From positions 1-33,361 of the forward strand of contig PALG01000021.1 in the NCBI GenBank assembly GCA_002707025.1: a stretch of DNA of 33,361 bases, given 5' to 3'. This DNA is from Flavobacteriaceae bacterium. GTDB taxonomy: Bacteria > Bacteroidota > Bacteroidia > Flavobacteriales > Flavobacteriaceae. Positions 1-8,900 of this stretch are shown piece by piece. Below the pieces are notes generated by a model that ran no database searches, had not been told where the DNA came from, and worked only from the letters and a program-made list of their open reading frames with translations. Position 1 is the stretch's first letter; each line of letters begins with the position of its first letter. The translations under genes and the position numbers were made by a program.

Positions 1-3000
1 CCTAAAGAACAGCGAAAAGCGGTTGGGGTAATCCCCTTTATTGCTTCGGAAGGTATAGCTATTTGTGGTAAGCTCGGTTAGTTCTTCCGTTAGGGAGTCG
101 TAAAGGAAAACCTCGACGTCCTCTAAAGCACTTCCCTCCCACTCATTGATAGAAATTGTATATTCGGTATCGGTAGCCACCAAACTACTGAAACCTAAAG
201 ACACTTTAATACCTGTATGGAACGCTTCCCTACTCTGAATTCCTAATTCCTCATTATTTTCCGTAAGGGAATACAAGGAAACTACTGTGGCCAATCTCTT
301 AGTATCGTATCCTGGGTCCAAACCTTCGGAAGCTTCCGAAGTAAAACCAATAAGCGTTGTGTTCTGTAACTCAAATTCCGCATTATGGACCGATAACCAC
401 AATCGGGTCTTTTCTTCCGAAGCAGTTCTCCAAGTATCATTATTTCCCAATCTTCGCATGCTATTATTAAAAATTGCGGTTCCTGAGGCCAAAGCCTTTA
501 CGCCAAAACCTTGGGCAGAAGCAATATATCCATTGGGTGCCGTGTCGCTTCCCGAAGGATCTGAAGCAGCTGCCACACCACCCATGAGGTTGTACATCGA
601 AATATCTTCCATACTAAAATTCATGGCATAGGCACCTGGTAAACTAGGACTTGGCGGCGTTAAATGTTCCCAGAAATACAAGGCATCTATTTCAGGGTTT
701 GCATTGATAAAGTCGTTGGCAGAAATGGCCGAAGCGTAGGGATTCCCCAAAACATTAGGACTATCGTTCTGCGTGCTATTAAATACTAACGGAACTGTTA
801 CCACTCCGTTGTTCAACGTTCCTTGATCGTATAATAAATCGTAGGTGGTATTGCCATCGGTGTAGGAGGCTTGCGGACGCACCAAGTAGCCTTCCCCTAC
901 ATTTACCAAACCTGTATGAGGGCTCCAATTATCGCCATTGTCATCTGCAAAATTCTCTGCGGAAGGAAATGCTGTCGCTACATCGGGGTTGGGTACAAAA
1001 TTGTTGGTATCGTGAGCCAATACAATAAACGCGCTGTTATATACCCCTTCCCGGGTTTCAGCATCCATGGGACTACCCATAATCATAAAGTCACGGGGTT
1101 TTAGGAAGGGCGTGGTTTTACGGACTCTAATGGTTCCGTTGTTTACAGTAACAGAAGCATCATCCCGTTGCAACAAGGAACCTTCATGTTGAAGGTCCAA
1201 TGTTCCAGCCACATTTACATTATAGGCTACTTCCACATGGTCACTAGCTCCTACTGTTAAGGTTATTCCAGAGTCTATCGCTAAGGAGCATGCGGAAAAG
1301 CTTCCGTGGGTAGCCGTATTATACGCACTTCTTATCACAACATTTTTGGTGATATCTGGCGCTCCATTATTCCAGGAGCCTGCTATCCATTCGGTGGTGA
1401 CGCCACAAGTTGGTAAAGGAGCCGGCAATGCTTGCACATCGAAGGAATCGATACCCGGGAAAAGTTCGCTTCTACTCACTCTCATATAGTAGCTTACCCC
1501 ACCTGTAAATCCGAAGGCGGTACTACTACCGCTAAAGCAGTCTAGCTCGGTACCTCCACAAGCATCAAAAAAGGAGATAGACGTTTGGTTGTTTGCTCCC
1601 GTTATTTGGATATCTCCATCGAAAGGCATTTCGAAAAGGTACCATCCATCTAAATTCTCGAATGTAGTACCATCGCATGAGGCATCTAAACTTTCGGTAT
1701 AGCCCCTACTATCAAAATCTATTGTTACTGGAGCTACTACTCCTGGAATGAGCGTAGATGCATCCACACACTCGTCATTGGCTTCTGCTTCAAAAGCCTC
1801 TATGTCAAAGGTGATGGGTCCCGCAAATATGGAATTTTCCCCCAATCGTAAAACATAAGTGACCCCCGATGTTAAACTATAAAAGAAACCGTCGTTCACA
1901 CCACATGCTAATTCAGTCCCGCCACAAGCATCATACAAGGTTCTTGTAACCGTATTTGGAATCCCTGTAATATGAATATTTCCATCAACAGGCATGGTAA
2001 ATTCGTACCATACATCTAAATTCGCGTTCCCAGCATTTTCGCAAGAAGCGTCCACACTTTCGGTAGCCGAACGGAAATCAAAACTATAGGAGTTTGCTCC
2101 ACCTGTAGCAATCACCAGCGGAATCCTTCCTACACAATCATCATTGGGAGCTGTTTCAAAAGCTTCAATATCAAAATTTACCGTTCCAGCAAACATCGAT
2201 CTTTCCGCCAAACGCAAGACATAGGTAGTCCCAGACGTAAGATTATTGAAAAAGCCATCATTAAAACTACATATAAGTTCCGACCCGCCACAACTATCAT
2301 AAAGTGTTTTATTCAATGTATTAGGAATTCCTGTAATACGAACATTTCCATTTACGGGCATTACAAACTCAAACCATAGGTCTAAGTTCACATTGCTAGC
2401 GTTTTCACACGAAGCATCCAGACTTTCGGAAGCTGTTCGCGTATCGATACTGTAGGTATTGGCGCCTCCTGTAGGGACACTTATTAGAGTTCGATCAATA
2501 CATTCATCGTTAGAAGCTACTTCAAAAGCTTCAATATCAAAATTGATAGTTCCCGCAAACAGTACCCTTTCAGCAAAACGTAAGACATACGTAGTGCCAG
2601 ATGTTAAGCCATAGAAAAAGCCGTCGTCAAAGCCACAAGCAAGCTCTGTTCCACCGCAACTATCAAATAGCGTTCTGCTCACCGTGTTTGGAATACCTGT
2701 TATAAGTACATTTCCATTAAAGGGCATGGTAAACTCGAACCAAACATCGAGATTGGTGTTACTAGCGTTTTCACAAGAAGTGTCCATACTTTCGGTTGCA
2801 GCTCGAAAATCTACATTATAGTTGCTTGCGCCACCGGTCGTGACAGCAATAGGAGTGCTATTGGCACATTCGTTGTTGGTAGCCGTTTCAAATGCTTGAA
2901 TATTGAAATTTACCCCTCCTGCAAATAAACTTCTTTCAGAAATACGCAAAACATAAGTAGTTCCAGCACTTAGATTGAAGAAGAATCCATCGTCAAACCC

Positions 3001-3309
3001 ACACACCAATTCGCTTCCGCCACAACTATCAAAAAGAGTTCTGCTTACGGTATTTGGAATTCCCGTGATATGCACATTACCATTAACGGGCATGGTGAAT
3101 TCGTACCATACATCTAAGTTATCGTTACCCGCATTCTCACAGGAAGCATCCATGCTTTCTGTAGCTGTAGCGGTATCTATGCTGTAGGTATTTGCCGAAG
3201 CTGTAGCCACGGTAATCGTGATTCTGTCGACACACTCATCGTTTATGGCTTGAGCGAAAAAGGTAGCCGTCGAAAAAAGTGCTAAAAAAGTAAGTAGAAT
3301 TGGTTTCAT
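1..3309 (-). CDS. Secreted five-repeat protein, probable T9SS cargo (3' end missing)
   Basis: The frame is open from the ATG at 3309 to base 1 (1103 codons), so the C-terminus lies outside the window. It begins with a signal peptide (MKPILLTFLALFSTA..., likely cleaved after FFAQA). Five tandem repeats follow. The conserved N of the N-[ND]-[DE]-C motif falls at 3243, 2877, 2511, 2145 and 1779, a spacing of exactly 366 nt (122 aa). Each repeat carries four Cys (NDEC, ASCEN, DSCGGxEL, then C), a W-[YF]-x-F core and a GxxYxxR stretch, resembling PPC-type beta-sandwich modules. From about residue 633 comes a region starting WIAGSWNNGAPD and containing GTLDLQHEGSLLQRDD, a layout I know from large flavobacterial secreted proteins. 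A type IX sorting domain is expected in the missing C-terminus but is not seen. The substrate or role is unknown; surface adhesion or binding is a guess. Confidence 0.85.
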   Translation of the reverse strand, partial: MKPILLTFLALFSTATFFAQAINDECVDRITITVATASANTYSIDTATATESMDASCENAGNDNLDVWYEFTMPVNGNVHITGIPNTVSRTLFDSCGGSELVCGFDDGFFFNLSAGTTYVLRISERSLFAGGVNFNIQAFETATNNECANSTPIAVTTGGASNYNVDFRAATESMDTSCENASNTNLDVWFEFTMPFNGNVLITGIPNTVSRTLFDSCGGTELACGFDDGFFYGLTSGTTYVLRFAERVLFAGTINFDIEAFEVASNDECIDRTLISVPTGGANTYSIDTRTASESLDASCENASNVNLDLWFEFVMPVNGNVRITGIPNTLNKTLYDSCGGSELICSFNDGFFNNLTSGTTYVLRLAERSMFAGTVNFDIEAFETAPNDDCVGRIPLVIATGGANSYSFDFRSATESVDASCENAGNANLDVWYEFTMPVDGNIHITGIPNTVTRTLYDACGGTELACGVNDGFFYSLTSGVTYVLRLGENSIFAGPITFDIEAFEAEANDECVDASTLIPGVVAPVTIDFDSRGYTESLDASCDGTTFENLDGWYLFEMPFDGDIQITGANNQTSISFFDACGGTELDCFSGSSTAFGFTGGVSYYMRVSRSELFPGIDSFDVQALPAPLPTCGVTTEWIAGSWNNGAPDITKNVVIRSAYNTATHGSFSACSLAIDSGITLTVGASDHVEVAYNVNVAGTLDLQHEGSLLQRDDASVTVNNGTIRVRKTTPFLKPRDFMIMGSPMDAETREGVYNSAFIVLAHDTNNFVPNPDVATAFPSAENFADDNGDNWSPHTGLVNVGEGYLVRPQASYTDGNTTYDLLYDQGTLNNGVVTVPLVFNSTQNDSPNVLGNPYASAISANDFINANPEIDALYFWEHLTPPSPSLPGAYAMNFSMEDISMYNLMGGVAAASDPSGSDTAPNGYIASAQGFGVKALASGTAIFNNSMRRLGNNDTWRTASEEKTRLWLSVHNAEFELQNTTLIGFTSEASEGLDPGYDTKRLATVVSLYSLTENNEELGIQSREAFHTGIKVSLGFSSLVATDTEYTISINEWEGSALEDVEVFLYDSLTEELTELTTNSYTFRSNKGDYPNRFSLFFR
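1413..3243 (-). repeat. Five in-frame 366-nt coding repeats
   Basis: Five copies of a 122-codon unit sit head to tail inside the secreted protein, starting at 3243, 2877, 2511, 2145 and 1779. The spacing is identical each time. Units 1-4 are most alike (TNLDVWFEFTMP, GITGIPNT and SCGGxEL segments recur); unit 5, at 1779-1413, is the most divergent and loses the IPNT segment. The DNA copies have diverged at many synonymous positions, so this is an old amplification kept in register. Confidence 0.88.
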
Positions 3310-3334
3310 ATCCCCAGTTTTTATGGTAAAAAAA

Positions 3335-3342
3335 CAAAGTAA
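3335..3342 (-). promoter_or_regulatory. Candidate -7 promoter element for the secreted protein
   Basis: Read on the minus strand this is TTACTTTG, 7 of 8 positions of the Bacteroidota TAnnTTTG consensus, 25 nt before the ATG at 3309. No well-placed TTG -33 box is visible, so the call is weak. Confidence 0.3.
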
Positions 3343-3721
3343 CTTCCTGAGGGACAAATAAAGAAGAGGAACTGTCAATTTCTACGATAACTGACACAAA
3401 AATCTATGAAAACCCTTAGAAAAAACAAACCCCATAAGTATATCGAAACGTTTTCTCAATGGAGTACAATTGGTAATACGCCTTGCTTAGTAGGTAACGG
3501 AAAGTTGTGAAATGTTTTCCCGTTAAATCGTTGCAAGGTAACTTCTTTATTGCCTTGAATGATTTCCCGCATATCCAGGCTAAAAACCTCCCAACCATAA
3601 AAATCCGTCATGATCAAAAACCATGGTTTCTATGTTGTCCAACTGCAACCCATCTTGTTTTGTATAAATTTTGTGGAAAACATTGTTAGGTTGAGCGAAA
3701 ACCCAAAGAGAATGACAAATG

Positions 3722-3746
3722 AAAAAAAAGTAATGCTTTTAATCAC
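3722..3746 (-). terminator. Possible terminator of the FAD/Fe-S oxidoreductase gene
   Basis: On the minus strand GTGAT and ATTAC form a 5-bp stem (one G-T pair) with a 7-nt loop, followed directly by eight T. It lies about 50 nt beyond the stop at 3794. The stem is short, so the T-run is the main support. Confidence 0.4.
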
Positions 3747-3793
3747 TCGTTAAAGACATTCAATTTAGGAGAATTTAGGAAGGAGCGATCCAT

Positions 3794-6706
3794 TTACAAC
3801 AAGGCCCTTCGCAAAACGGTGATGGGATGCAGTGCTTCCCGCTGAGTTCCATCTTTAATTTGATGTCGACAAGAAGTCCCGTTTGCCACTATAATGGTAG
3901 ATGCATCGGTTTTTCGTATTGCCGGGAATAATTTGGTTTCCCCAATTTTCATACTCACCTCATAATGTTCCTTTTCGTAACCAAAACTACCAGCCATGCC
4001 ACAGCATCCAGAAGGAATGAGTACGGGATGGTAGTTTTTTGGGAGATTCAGGATATCGAAAGTAGCCTTTTGGGAACTTAGTGCTTTTTGATGGCAATGT
4101 ACATGAATTTTCAGGGTGGCCGAGGCATCGATGAATCGATCGCTTCCAATGCGACCGTTCTGTATTTCAGAAGCAAGGAATTCCTCGATAAGAAAACTAT
4201 TTTTTGCAATTTCCTGTGCCGAAAGTTTATCATTGGCCAATCGCAGGTATTCGTCCCGAAAACCGAGGATCGCAGAAGGCTCAATGCCCAATAAGGGAGT
4301 TTCTTCTGAAACCAGATCCTTTAAAAAAGCAATATTCTTATCCACTTCTACTTTTGCTTCTTCCAAAAAACCTTTACTAATCATGGCCCTAGCACTATCC
4401 AAATGGGACACTAATCCTACTTTATACCCTAAGCCCAATAATAATTGATAGGCATCCATAGCAATCTCAGCATCCAAATAATTACTAAATTCGTCTACGA
4501 ATAATAGCACATCAAAATTTTCGGTAACCAACTGATTTAAATTACTTTTAATATGATTATCGAAAGTTTTGGTTGAAATTAATGGAAGGGTTCGACCCGT
4601 GGCAACATTATTTAATTTCTTAACCAGGGAAGCCGTTAAAGCATTACTGAATATGAAATTGGCAATCTTTGGGAATCGAGCTGCTTTCTTGTAATACCGG
4701 GAACTTAGTCCAAAAGACTTTGTTGCCCTTGAAACGCCATTTTCTTTCTGATATTGGTACAAAAACTCACTCTTGGCCGTAGCCATGTCCACATTACTAG
4801 GACATTCGGTTGCGCAGGCCTTACAACCTACACAAAGGGAAAACGCCTCTTTTAATTCTTGTTTGTTGAAACGATTTCCATCGGTATTTTGCGTAAGCAT
4901 TTCCCGTAATATATTGGCACGTCCCCTGGTGCTGTCTTTTTCATTTTTGGTAGCGTGATAGCTTGGGCAGAGCATTCCGCTGCTTTTTTCCGTTTTACGA
5001 CAATCCCCACTACCGTTGCATTTTTCAGCCAAACGTAAGATTCCTTCAGAATCTTCAAAATCCATAAAAGTATCAACAACGGGTTCTTTCCTATCTATCT
5101 CATAGCGCAACGATTTATCCATTGGCCACGCATCGGTAATCTTTCCCGGGTTGAAAATAGGCTGCGGATCGAACAGTTTTTTAATTTGTCGCAACAATTC
5201 AAAATTCTTGGTTCCAATCTGCATTTCCAAAAACTCGGCCCTCACAATTCCGTCGCCATGTTCCCCAGAAAAAGACCCTCCATATCTTTTTACCAAACGA
5301 GCCACTTCTGTAGTAATCTCCCTGAAAAGCTTTACATCGCCATCCTTCTTTAAATCCAAAATAGGCCGTAAATGCAACTCCCCGGCACCTGCGTGGGCAT
5401 AATACACCGCTTCCTGATGGTATTTTGCCATCAATTGGGTAAACTCCGCTATATATTGAGGTAAATCCGCTATCGCCACAGCGGTATCTTCAATACAGGC
5501 CACCGCCTTGCGGTCCCCTACCATATTCCCTAGTAGACCCAAACCCGCTTTCCGAAGTTCTAGGGCCATCGTTATTTCTGAACCCCTAAGTACCGTTCGA
5601 GTGTTACTGTAATTACTTTCCGTTAAAGCAGCTTGTAATGTTTCTATCTGTTTCTGCAGTTCTTGTTCACTATGATCCCGAAGTTCCAGGAGCAATACTG
5701 CCTTGGGGTTGCCTTCAATAAAGAAGCGGTAGGATTGATATAATTTGTTGTTTTTGGTACAATTCAAAATTACATCGTCCATTAATTCGCACGTAAACAG
5801 ATTGTGCTGCATTGCCACGACTACATCTTTCATACAGTTGTCCAAAGTGTTGTACTGTGTCGCAATCATGGCCGTATGCTTTGGAGGTAACTCATCCAAC
5901 TGCAATGTGATTTCGGTCGTAAAAGCCAAGGTTCCCTCGCTTCCCGCCAATATATCGCAAACATTTATGGGCTTTGAGCTTTTAGGATCAAACACTTCAG
6001 ACTTCAATAAAGCATCGACCGCATAGCCGGTGTTTCTGCGGTGAATGGATGGCTTCGGAAATTGTTCTTTAATTTCTTCCTGTACTTCCGAAGGACTCAG
6101 TAAATTCTGGAGGCCATTGTATATAGCCCCCTCAAGGGTTTCCTTCTTTTTTTTATCTGAAAATTCTGAAGTTGTTAAATTTTCAAATAAAACTTCTTCT
6201 CCGTTAGATAAAATTGTTTTCATTGATACAATTTTATCACGGGTCACTCCATATTGTATAGATGTGGTTCCACTGCTATTATTCCCTACCATTCCGCCTA
6301 TCATACAACGATTGCTGGTAGAAGTATTGGGACCAAAAAATAATCCAAAAGGTGCTAGGTAGTCATTCAACTCATCCCGAATAACACCTGGCTGAACGGT
6401 TACGGTCTTATTTTTTTTGTCTACGGAAAGTATCCCTGTAAAATATCTGGAGACGTCCACAACAATCCCTTCTCCCACACATTGGCCCGCTAAGGAAGTT
6501 CCGGCGGTTCTAGGAATCAGGGAGGTTTGGTTTTGCGAGGCAAAAGCTATTAATTGTTGAATGCCTTTTGTAGTTCTGGGATAAGCGACCGCAGCAGGAA
6601 TTCTTCGGTATACGGAAGCATCGGTAGCATACAACCCTTTGTGAAGCGTATCCCAAAAAATATCCCCTTGAAAATCCTTCTGAAAGGCAATAAGTTTTTC
6701 TTCCAT
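3794..6706 (-). CDS. FAD-linked oxidase / 4Fe-4S / CCG-domain fusion (YdiJ-like)
   Basis: This 970-residue protein has the YdiJ-type layout: an FAD-binding (PCMH/GlcD) domain at about 20-270, with RTAGTSLAGQ and MIGGMVGNNSSG nucleotide-binding segments; an FAD-linked oxidase C-terminal domain to about 545, with the GGSFSGEHGDG stretch; a ferredoxin-like region with CNGSGDC near 560 and CVGCKACATECP near 624; and a C-terminal CCG-type domain with GCCGMAG near 900. No signal peptide is seen, so a cytoplasmic or membrane-face enzyme is expected. Family members oxidise D-2-hydroxy acids and pass electrons to a carrier; E. coli YdiJ has been linked to D-2-hydroxyglutarate. The substrate here is an inference and D-lactate is an alternative. 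The ATG at 6706 is preceded by A/T-rich sequence without a Shine-Dalgarno. It is monocistronic, divergent from the barrel protein gene at 6849. Confidence 0.9.
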   Translation of the reverse strand: MEEKLIAFQKDFQGDIFWDTLHKGLYATDASVYRRIPAAVAYPRTTKGIQQLIAFASQNQTSLIPRTAGTSLAGQCVGEGIVVDVSRYFTGILSVDKKNKTVTVQPGVIRDELNDYLAPFGLFFGPNTSTSNRCMIGGMVGNNSSGTTSIQYGVTRDKIVSMKTILSNGEEVLFENLTTSEFSDKKKKETLEGAIYNGLQNLLSPSEVQEEIKEQFPKPSIHRRNTGYAVDALLKSEVFDPKSSKPINVCDILAGSEGTLAFTTEITLQLDELPPKHTAMIATQYNTLDNCMKDVVVAMQHNLFTCELMDDVILNCTKNNKLYQSYRFFIEGNPKAVLLLELRDHSEQELQKQIETLQAALTESNYSNTRTVLRGSEITMALELRKAGLGLLGNMVGDRKAVACIEDTAVAIADLPQYIAEFTQLMAKYHQEAVYYAHAGAGELHLRPILDLKKDGDVKLFREITTEVARLVKRYGGSFSGEHGDGIVRAEFLEMQIGTKNFELLRQIKKLFDPQPIFNPGKITDAWPMDKSLRYEIDRKEPVVDTFMDFEDSEGILRLAEKCNGSGDCRKTEKSSGMLCPSYHATKNEKDSTRGRANILREMLTQNTDGNRFNKQELKEAFSLCVGCKACATECPSNVDMATAKSEFLYQYQKENGVSRATKSFGLSSRYYKKAARFPKIANFIFSNALTASLVKKLNNVATGRTLPLISTKTFDNHIKSNLNQLVTENFDVLLFVDEFSNYLDAEIAMDAYQLLLGLGYKVGLVSHLDSARAMISKGFLEEAKVEVDKNIAFLKDLVSEETPLLGIEPSAILGFRDEYLRLANDKLSAQEIAKNSFLIEEFLASEIQNGRIGSDRFIDASATLKIHVHCHQKALSSQKATFDILNLPKNYHPVLIPSGCCGMAGSFGYEKEHYEVSMKIGETKLFPAIRKTDASTIIVANGTSCRHQIKDGTQREALHPITVLRRALL

Positions 6707-6782
6707 AATGCGTAGAAAGTAAAGTTATAAAACAGATTTAACATCTTTAACAAAAGTTTGGAAAAACGTCATCCTTAATTAA

Positions 6783-6805
6783 TACAGCGTTAACAAAACG
6801 CTGTA
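6783..6805. promoter_or_regulatory. Perfect 9-bp inverted repeat, candidate operator
   Basis: TACAGCGTT and AACGCTGTA form a perfect 9-bp inverted repeat around the spacer AACAA. It is centred about 26 nt upstream of a consensus -7 element (6817-6824), overlapping where the -33 box would lie, in the 142-nt divergent gap between the FAD/Fe-S gene and the barrel gene. There is no T-run, so an operator is more likely than a terminator. Confidence 0.45.
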
Positions 6806-6816
6806 AATCTTTCACC

Positions 6817-6824
6817 TAGCTTTG
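6817..6824 (+). promoter_or_regulatory. -7 promoter element TAGCTTTG
   Basis: An exact TAnnTTTG match lies 24 nt before the ATG at 6849. It covers the TTG at 6822, so that codon cannot be the start and the ATG at 6849 is preferred. No TTG -33 box is seen at the usual distance. Confidence 0.6.
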
Positions 6825-6848
6825 CTTTGTAACTATAAAAAACCACTT

Positions 6849-7337
6849 ATGAAAAAAGTAATTTTTACGTTGCTGGTAATGGCAGGCTTCACTTTTACCG
6901 CACAATCTCAAGAAATTTCAAAGAACGCTATTGGCTTACGATTAGGGGATAATGATGGATTTGGAACGGAAGTAAGTTACCAACGAGGTATTGGGGATAA
7001 CAACCGATTGGAATTTGATTTAGGATGGAGGGATAATGAAAGATTTGATGCTTATCGCATCACTGCTTTGTACCAATGGGTATGGAATCTGGATGGAGGC
7101 TTTAACTGGTACGTAGGTGCTGGTGGTGGATTGGCACAAGTAGATTTTGACGACAATATTCCAAATTTCGACGATGATAGCGAAACCTATCTGTATGCTG
7201 CCGGGGACATTGGTATTGAATACAATTTTGATATTCCGTTATTGCTATCACTAGATTTTAGACCCGAATTTGGATTTGGGGATTACAATGATGATGTGGA
7301 TTTCGATATCGCATTAGGAGTTCGGTACCAATTCTAA
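6849..7337 (+). CDS. Small outer-membrane beta-barrel protein
   Basis: The 162-residue product starts MKKVIFTLLVMAGFTFTAQS, a clear signal peptide with cleavage likely after AQS. The mature part alternates polar and aromatic residues as in an eight-stranded porin-like or OmpA-like barrel (FGTEVSYQRGIG, ITALYQWVWN, WYVGAGGGLAQ, YLYAAGDIGIEYNF, ALGVRYQF) and ends in Phe, as many BAM substrates do. Loops are rich in Asp (FDDNIPNFDDDSE; YNDDVDFD), which suggests metal or cation binding at the surface but does not prove it. The ATG at 6849 is chosen because an upstream in-frame TTG lies inside the promoter element. A strong hairpin ends the unit at 7378-7399, so it is probably transcribed alone. 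The exact function is not known. Confidence 0.85.
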   Translation: MKKVIFTLLVMAGFTFTAQSQEISKNAIGLRLGDNDGFGTEVSYQRGIGDNNRLEFDLGWRDNERFDAYRITALYQWVWNLDGGFNWYVGAGGGLAQVDFDDNIPNFDDDSETYLYAAGDIGIEYNFDIPLLLSLDFRPEFGFGDYNDDVDFDIALGVRYQF

Positions 7338-7377
7338 TTACTGCATCGCCCAAAATGGGTTTCTATATATATTCAAA

Positions 7378-7399
7378 AAAAGGGGATTTTTCCCCTTTT
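7378..7399 (+). terminator. Rho-independent terminator after the barrel gene
   Basis: AAAAGGGGA and TCCCCTTTT form a perfect 9-bp stem with a TTTT loop, 40 nt after the stop codon and before the M19 gene. A/T runs on both flanks mean it could act on either strand. Confidence 0.8.
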
Positions 7400-7445
7400 C
7401 TTGTTTCTAGAAATGTTGCAACTTTAACATCTCTAAAGCTTCGCA

Positions 7446-8900
7446 ATGAAAACCCATTACATAGATATTCACTGTCACCCTTCCCTTAAGCCTTATAGCA
7501 AAAGCTTTAAATACAACCCACCCAAGAAAAATGAACTAGATGCAGGAAGAAAAAACTCCATCTGGCATTACAGTCCGCCCAATTTTCTAGAGAAGTTTCT
7601 AAACCGAATTGTGACCCTAACAAAGTTCTCCCAAACCGATCTTACTGCTTTGGCGAAAGCACGCACCTCTATTGTTGTTGTAAGTCTTTATCCTTTTGAA
7701 AAACATTTTCTTAGCAAACGCATTTGGGGTTGGAAAGGGCTTACCGATGTATTGGTAAATTTGGCCGCTTCCATAAGTCAAAGTAGAATAGACCACGTCT
7801 TACGGCATCAGGATTATTTCCAGGATCTGATGGACGAATACCATTTTTATCTTCAGTTGGATAATCAAGTACAAGAAATAGAAGGGATTGTTTACACCTA
7901 TCGTGTAGTGAAGAGTTATGCTGAAATTGAACAAAACCTTCAGCAGGAAACCGAACACAAAAAAATTATCAATATTGTTTTAAGTATTGAAGGAGGGCAC
8001 TGTTTTAACACGGGATTGAAAATGGATGAAAATACCGCATCCCCTTCCGAAGTACTGAAAAATGTAGGAAAGGTAAAAAATTGGAACCATAAACCATTGT
8101 TCCTCACCTTTGCACATCATTTTTACAACGAACTTTGTGGGCATGCCCGAAGCATCAATATTGGGGCTTTAAAAGACAACCAGAATAGGGGCTTGGACTC
8201 TGGAGTTACCGCACTGGGGAAAGAAGTGCTTACACTGCTTTTGGACGACACAAATGGACAGCGAATTTTATTGGATGTAAAACACATGAGTTTAGAAGCG
8301 CGGAAAACCTATTATGCGCTCTTGGACACCCAATATGCTTCAGAAATGATCCCCGTTATTGCTAGCCATGGAGGTATTACAGCACACCGTTCCATTTTTA
8401 CCCCAAATGTAACCGACTACCCCGAAAAAGCAGAATGGTTCAATAATATTAGTATTAATTTTTACGATGATGAACTCATTCGCATCGCCAAAAGCAACGG
8501 AGTCTTCGGGATTCAGCTGGATGAAAGGCGCATTGGAAGTAAAAAGGCCATCAAAAAATCAAAAATGGTATTTCCGAACAAACGAAAGCAACTTCAGAAG
8601 AAAGCATTATTGGTATGGCGACAAGTGGAGTACATAGCCGAATTACTGAATCGGGAAAACCTATTCTGCTGGGGCATACAATGCATTGGCAGTGATTTTG
8701 ATGGGATTGTGGATCCTATTAACGGACTGTGGACTGCGGAAAACATGAAGGATTTAGGGGAAGAATTATTAAATCATGCGAAAACGTACCTTTCAAAAAA
8801 TTCAAAAAAATTAGAAGCCTTTAACCGAATTTCTGCGGAAACGATTGTGGAGAACGTGCTTCGGGAAAACGCGCTTCAGTTCATAAAAACCAATTATTAA
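7446..8900 (+). CDS. Peptidase M19 (membrane dipeptidase-like) family protein
   Basis: This is a 484-residue zinc-hydrolase-like protein without a signal peptide, so probably cytoplasmic. Recognisable M19/amidohydrolase features are DIHCHPS at residues 7-13 (HxH where HxD is usual), LSIEGGH near 180 with the candidate bridging Glu, LTFAHHF near 218, IASHGGITAHRS near 305-316 and CIGSDFDGIVDP near 415-424 with the candidate catalytic Asp. It is longer than typical M19 enzymes (about 350-400 aa), with an extra N-terminal segment that may form a lid. Family members cleave dipeptides, but the substrate here is unknown. Its stop codon overlaps that of the convergent lipoprotein gene in a shared TTAA. 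The start is the ATG at 7446; no ribosome-binding site is evident. Confidence 0.85.
   Translation: MKTHYIDIHCHPSLKPYSKSFKYNPPKKNELDAGRKNSIWHYSPPNFLEKFLNRIVTLTKFSQTDLTALAKARTSIVVVSLYPFEKHFLSKRIWGWKGLTDVLVNLAASISQSRIDHVLRHQDYFQDLMDEYHFYLQLDNQVQEIEGIVYTYRVVKSYAEIEQNLQQETEHKKIINIVLSIEGGHCFNTGLKMDENTASPSEVLKNVGKVKNWNHKPLFLTFAHHFYNELCGHARSINIGALKDNQNRGLDSGVTALGKEVLTLLLDDTNGQRILLDVKHMSLEARKTYYALLDTQYASEMIPVIASHGGITAHRSIFTPNVTDYPEKAEWFNNISINFYDDELIRIAKSNGVFGIQLDERRIGSKKAIKKSKMVFPNKRKQLQKKALLVWRQVEYIAELLNRENLFCWGIQCIGSDFDGIVDPINGLWTAENMKDLGEELLNHAKTYLSKNSKKLEAFNRISAETIVENVLRENALQFIKTNY

Larger units (their letters stand above)
3310..3793. other. Gap without a convincing gene
   Basis: This 484-base interval separates two minus-strand genes. 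Two open frames of about 60 codons cross it on opposite strands, overlapping one another, but neither has a recognisable motif, signal peptide or start context. The only structure I see is a terminator-like hairpin near 3722-3746, a candidate promoter element near 3335 and a short direct repeat (GAATTTAGGA-like) near 3765-3780. It may contain decayed coding DNA, but I cannot identify a source. Confidence 0.6.

Noticed and set aside
1413-3243. Periodic repeat pattern considered as a CRISPR array
   Set aside because: The 366-nt period is in frame within one gene and the copies are diverged at many positions; there are no short identical repeats with unique spacers.
3416-3689. Two overlapping 60-codon frames on opposite strands
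   Set aside because: They overlap each other, have no recognised motif and no start context; chance frames in an A/T-rich gap.
7349-7359. CCCA/TGGG mini-hairpin after the barrel gene
   Set aside because: Only 4 bp with a 3-nt loop and no T-run; the real terminator lies at 7378-7399.
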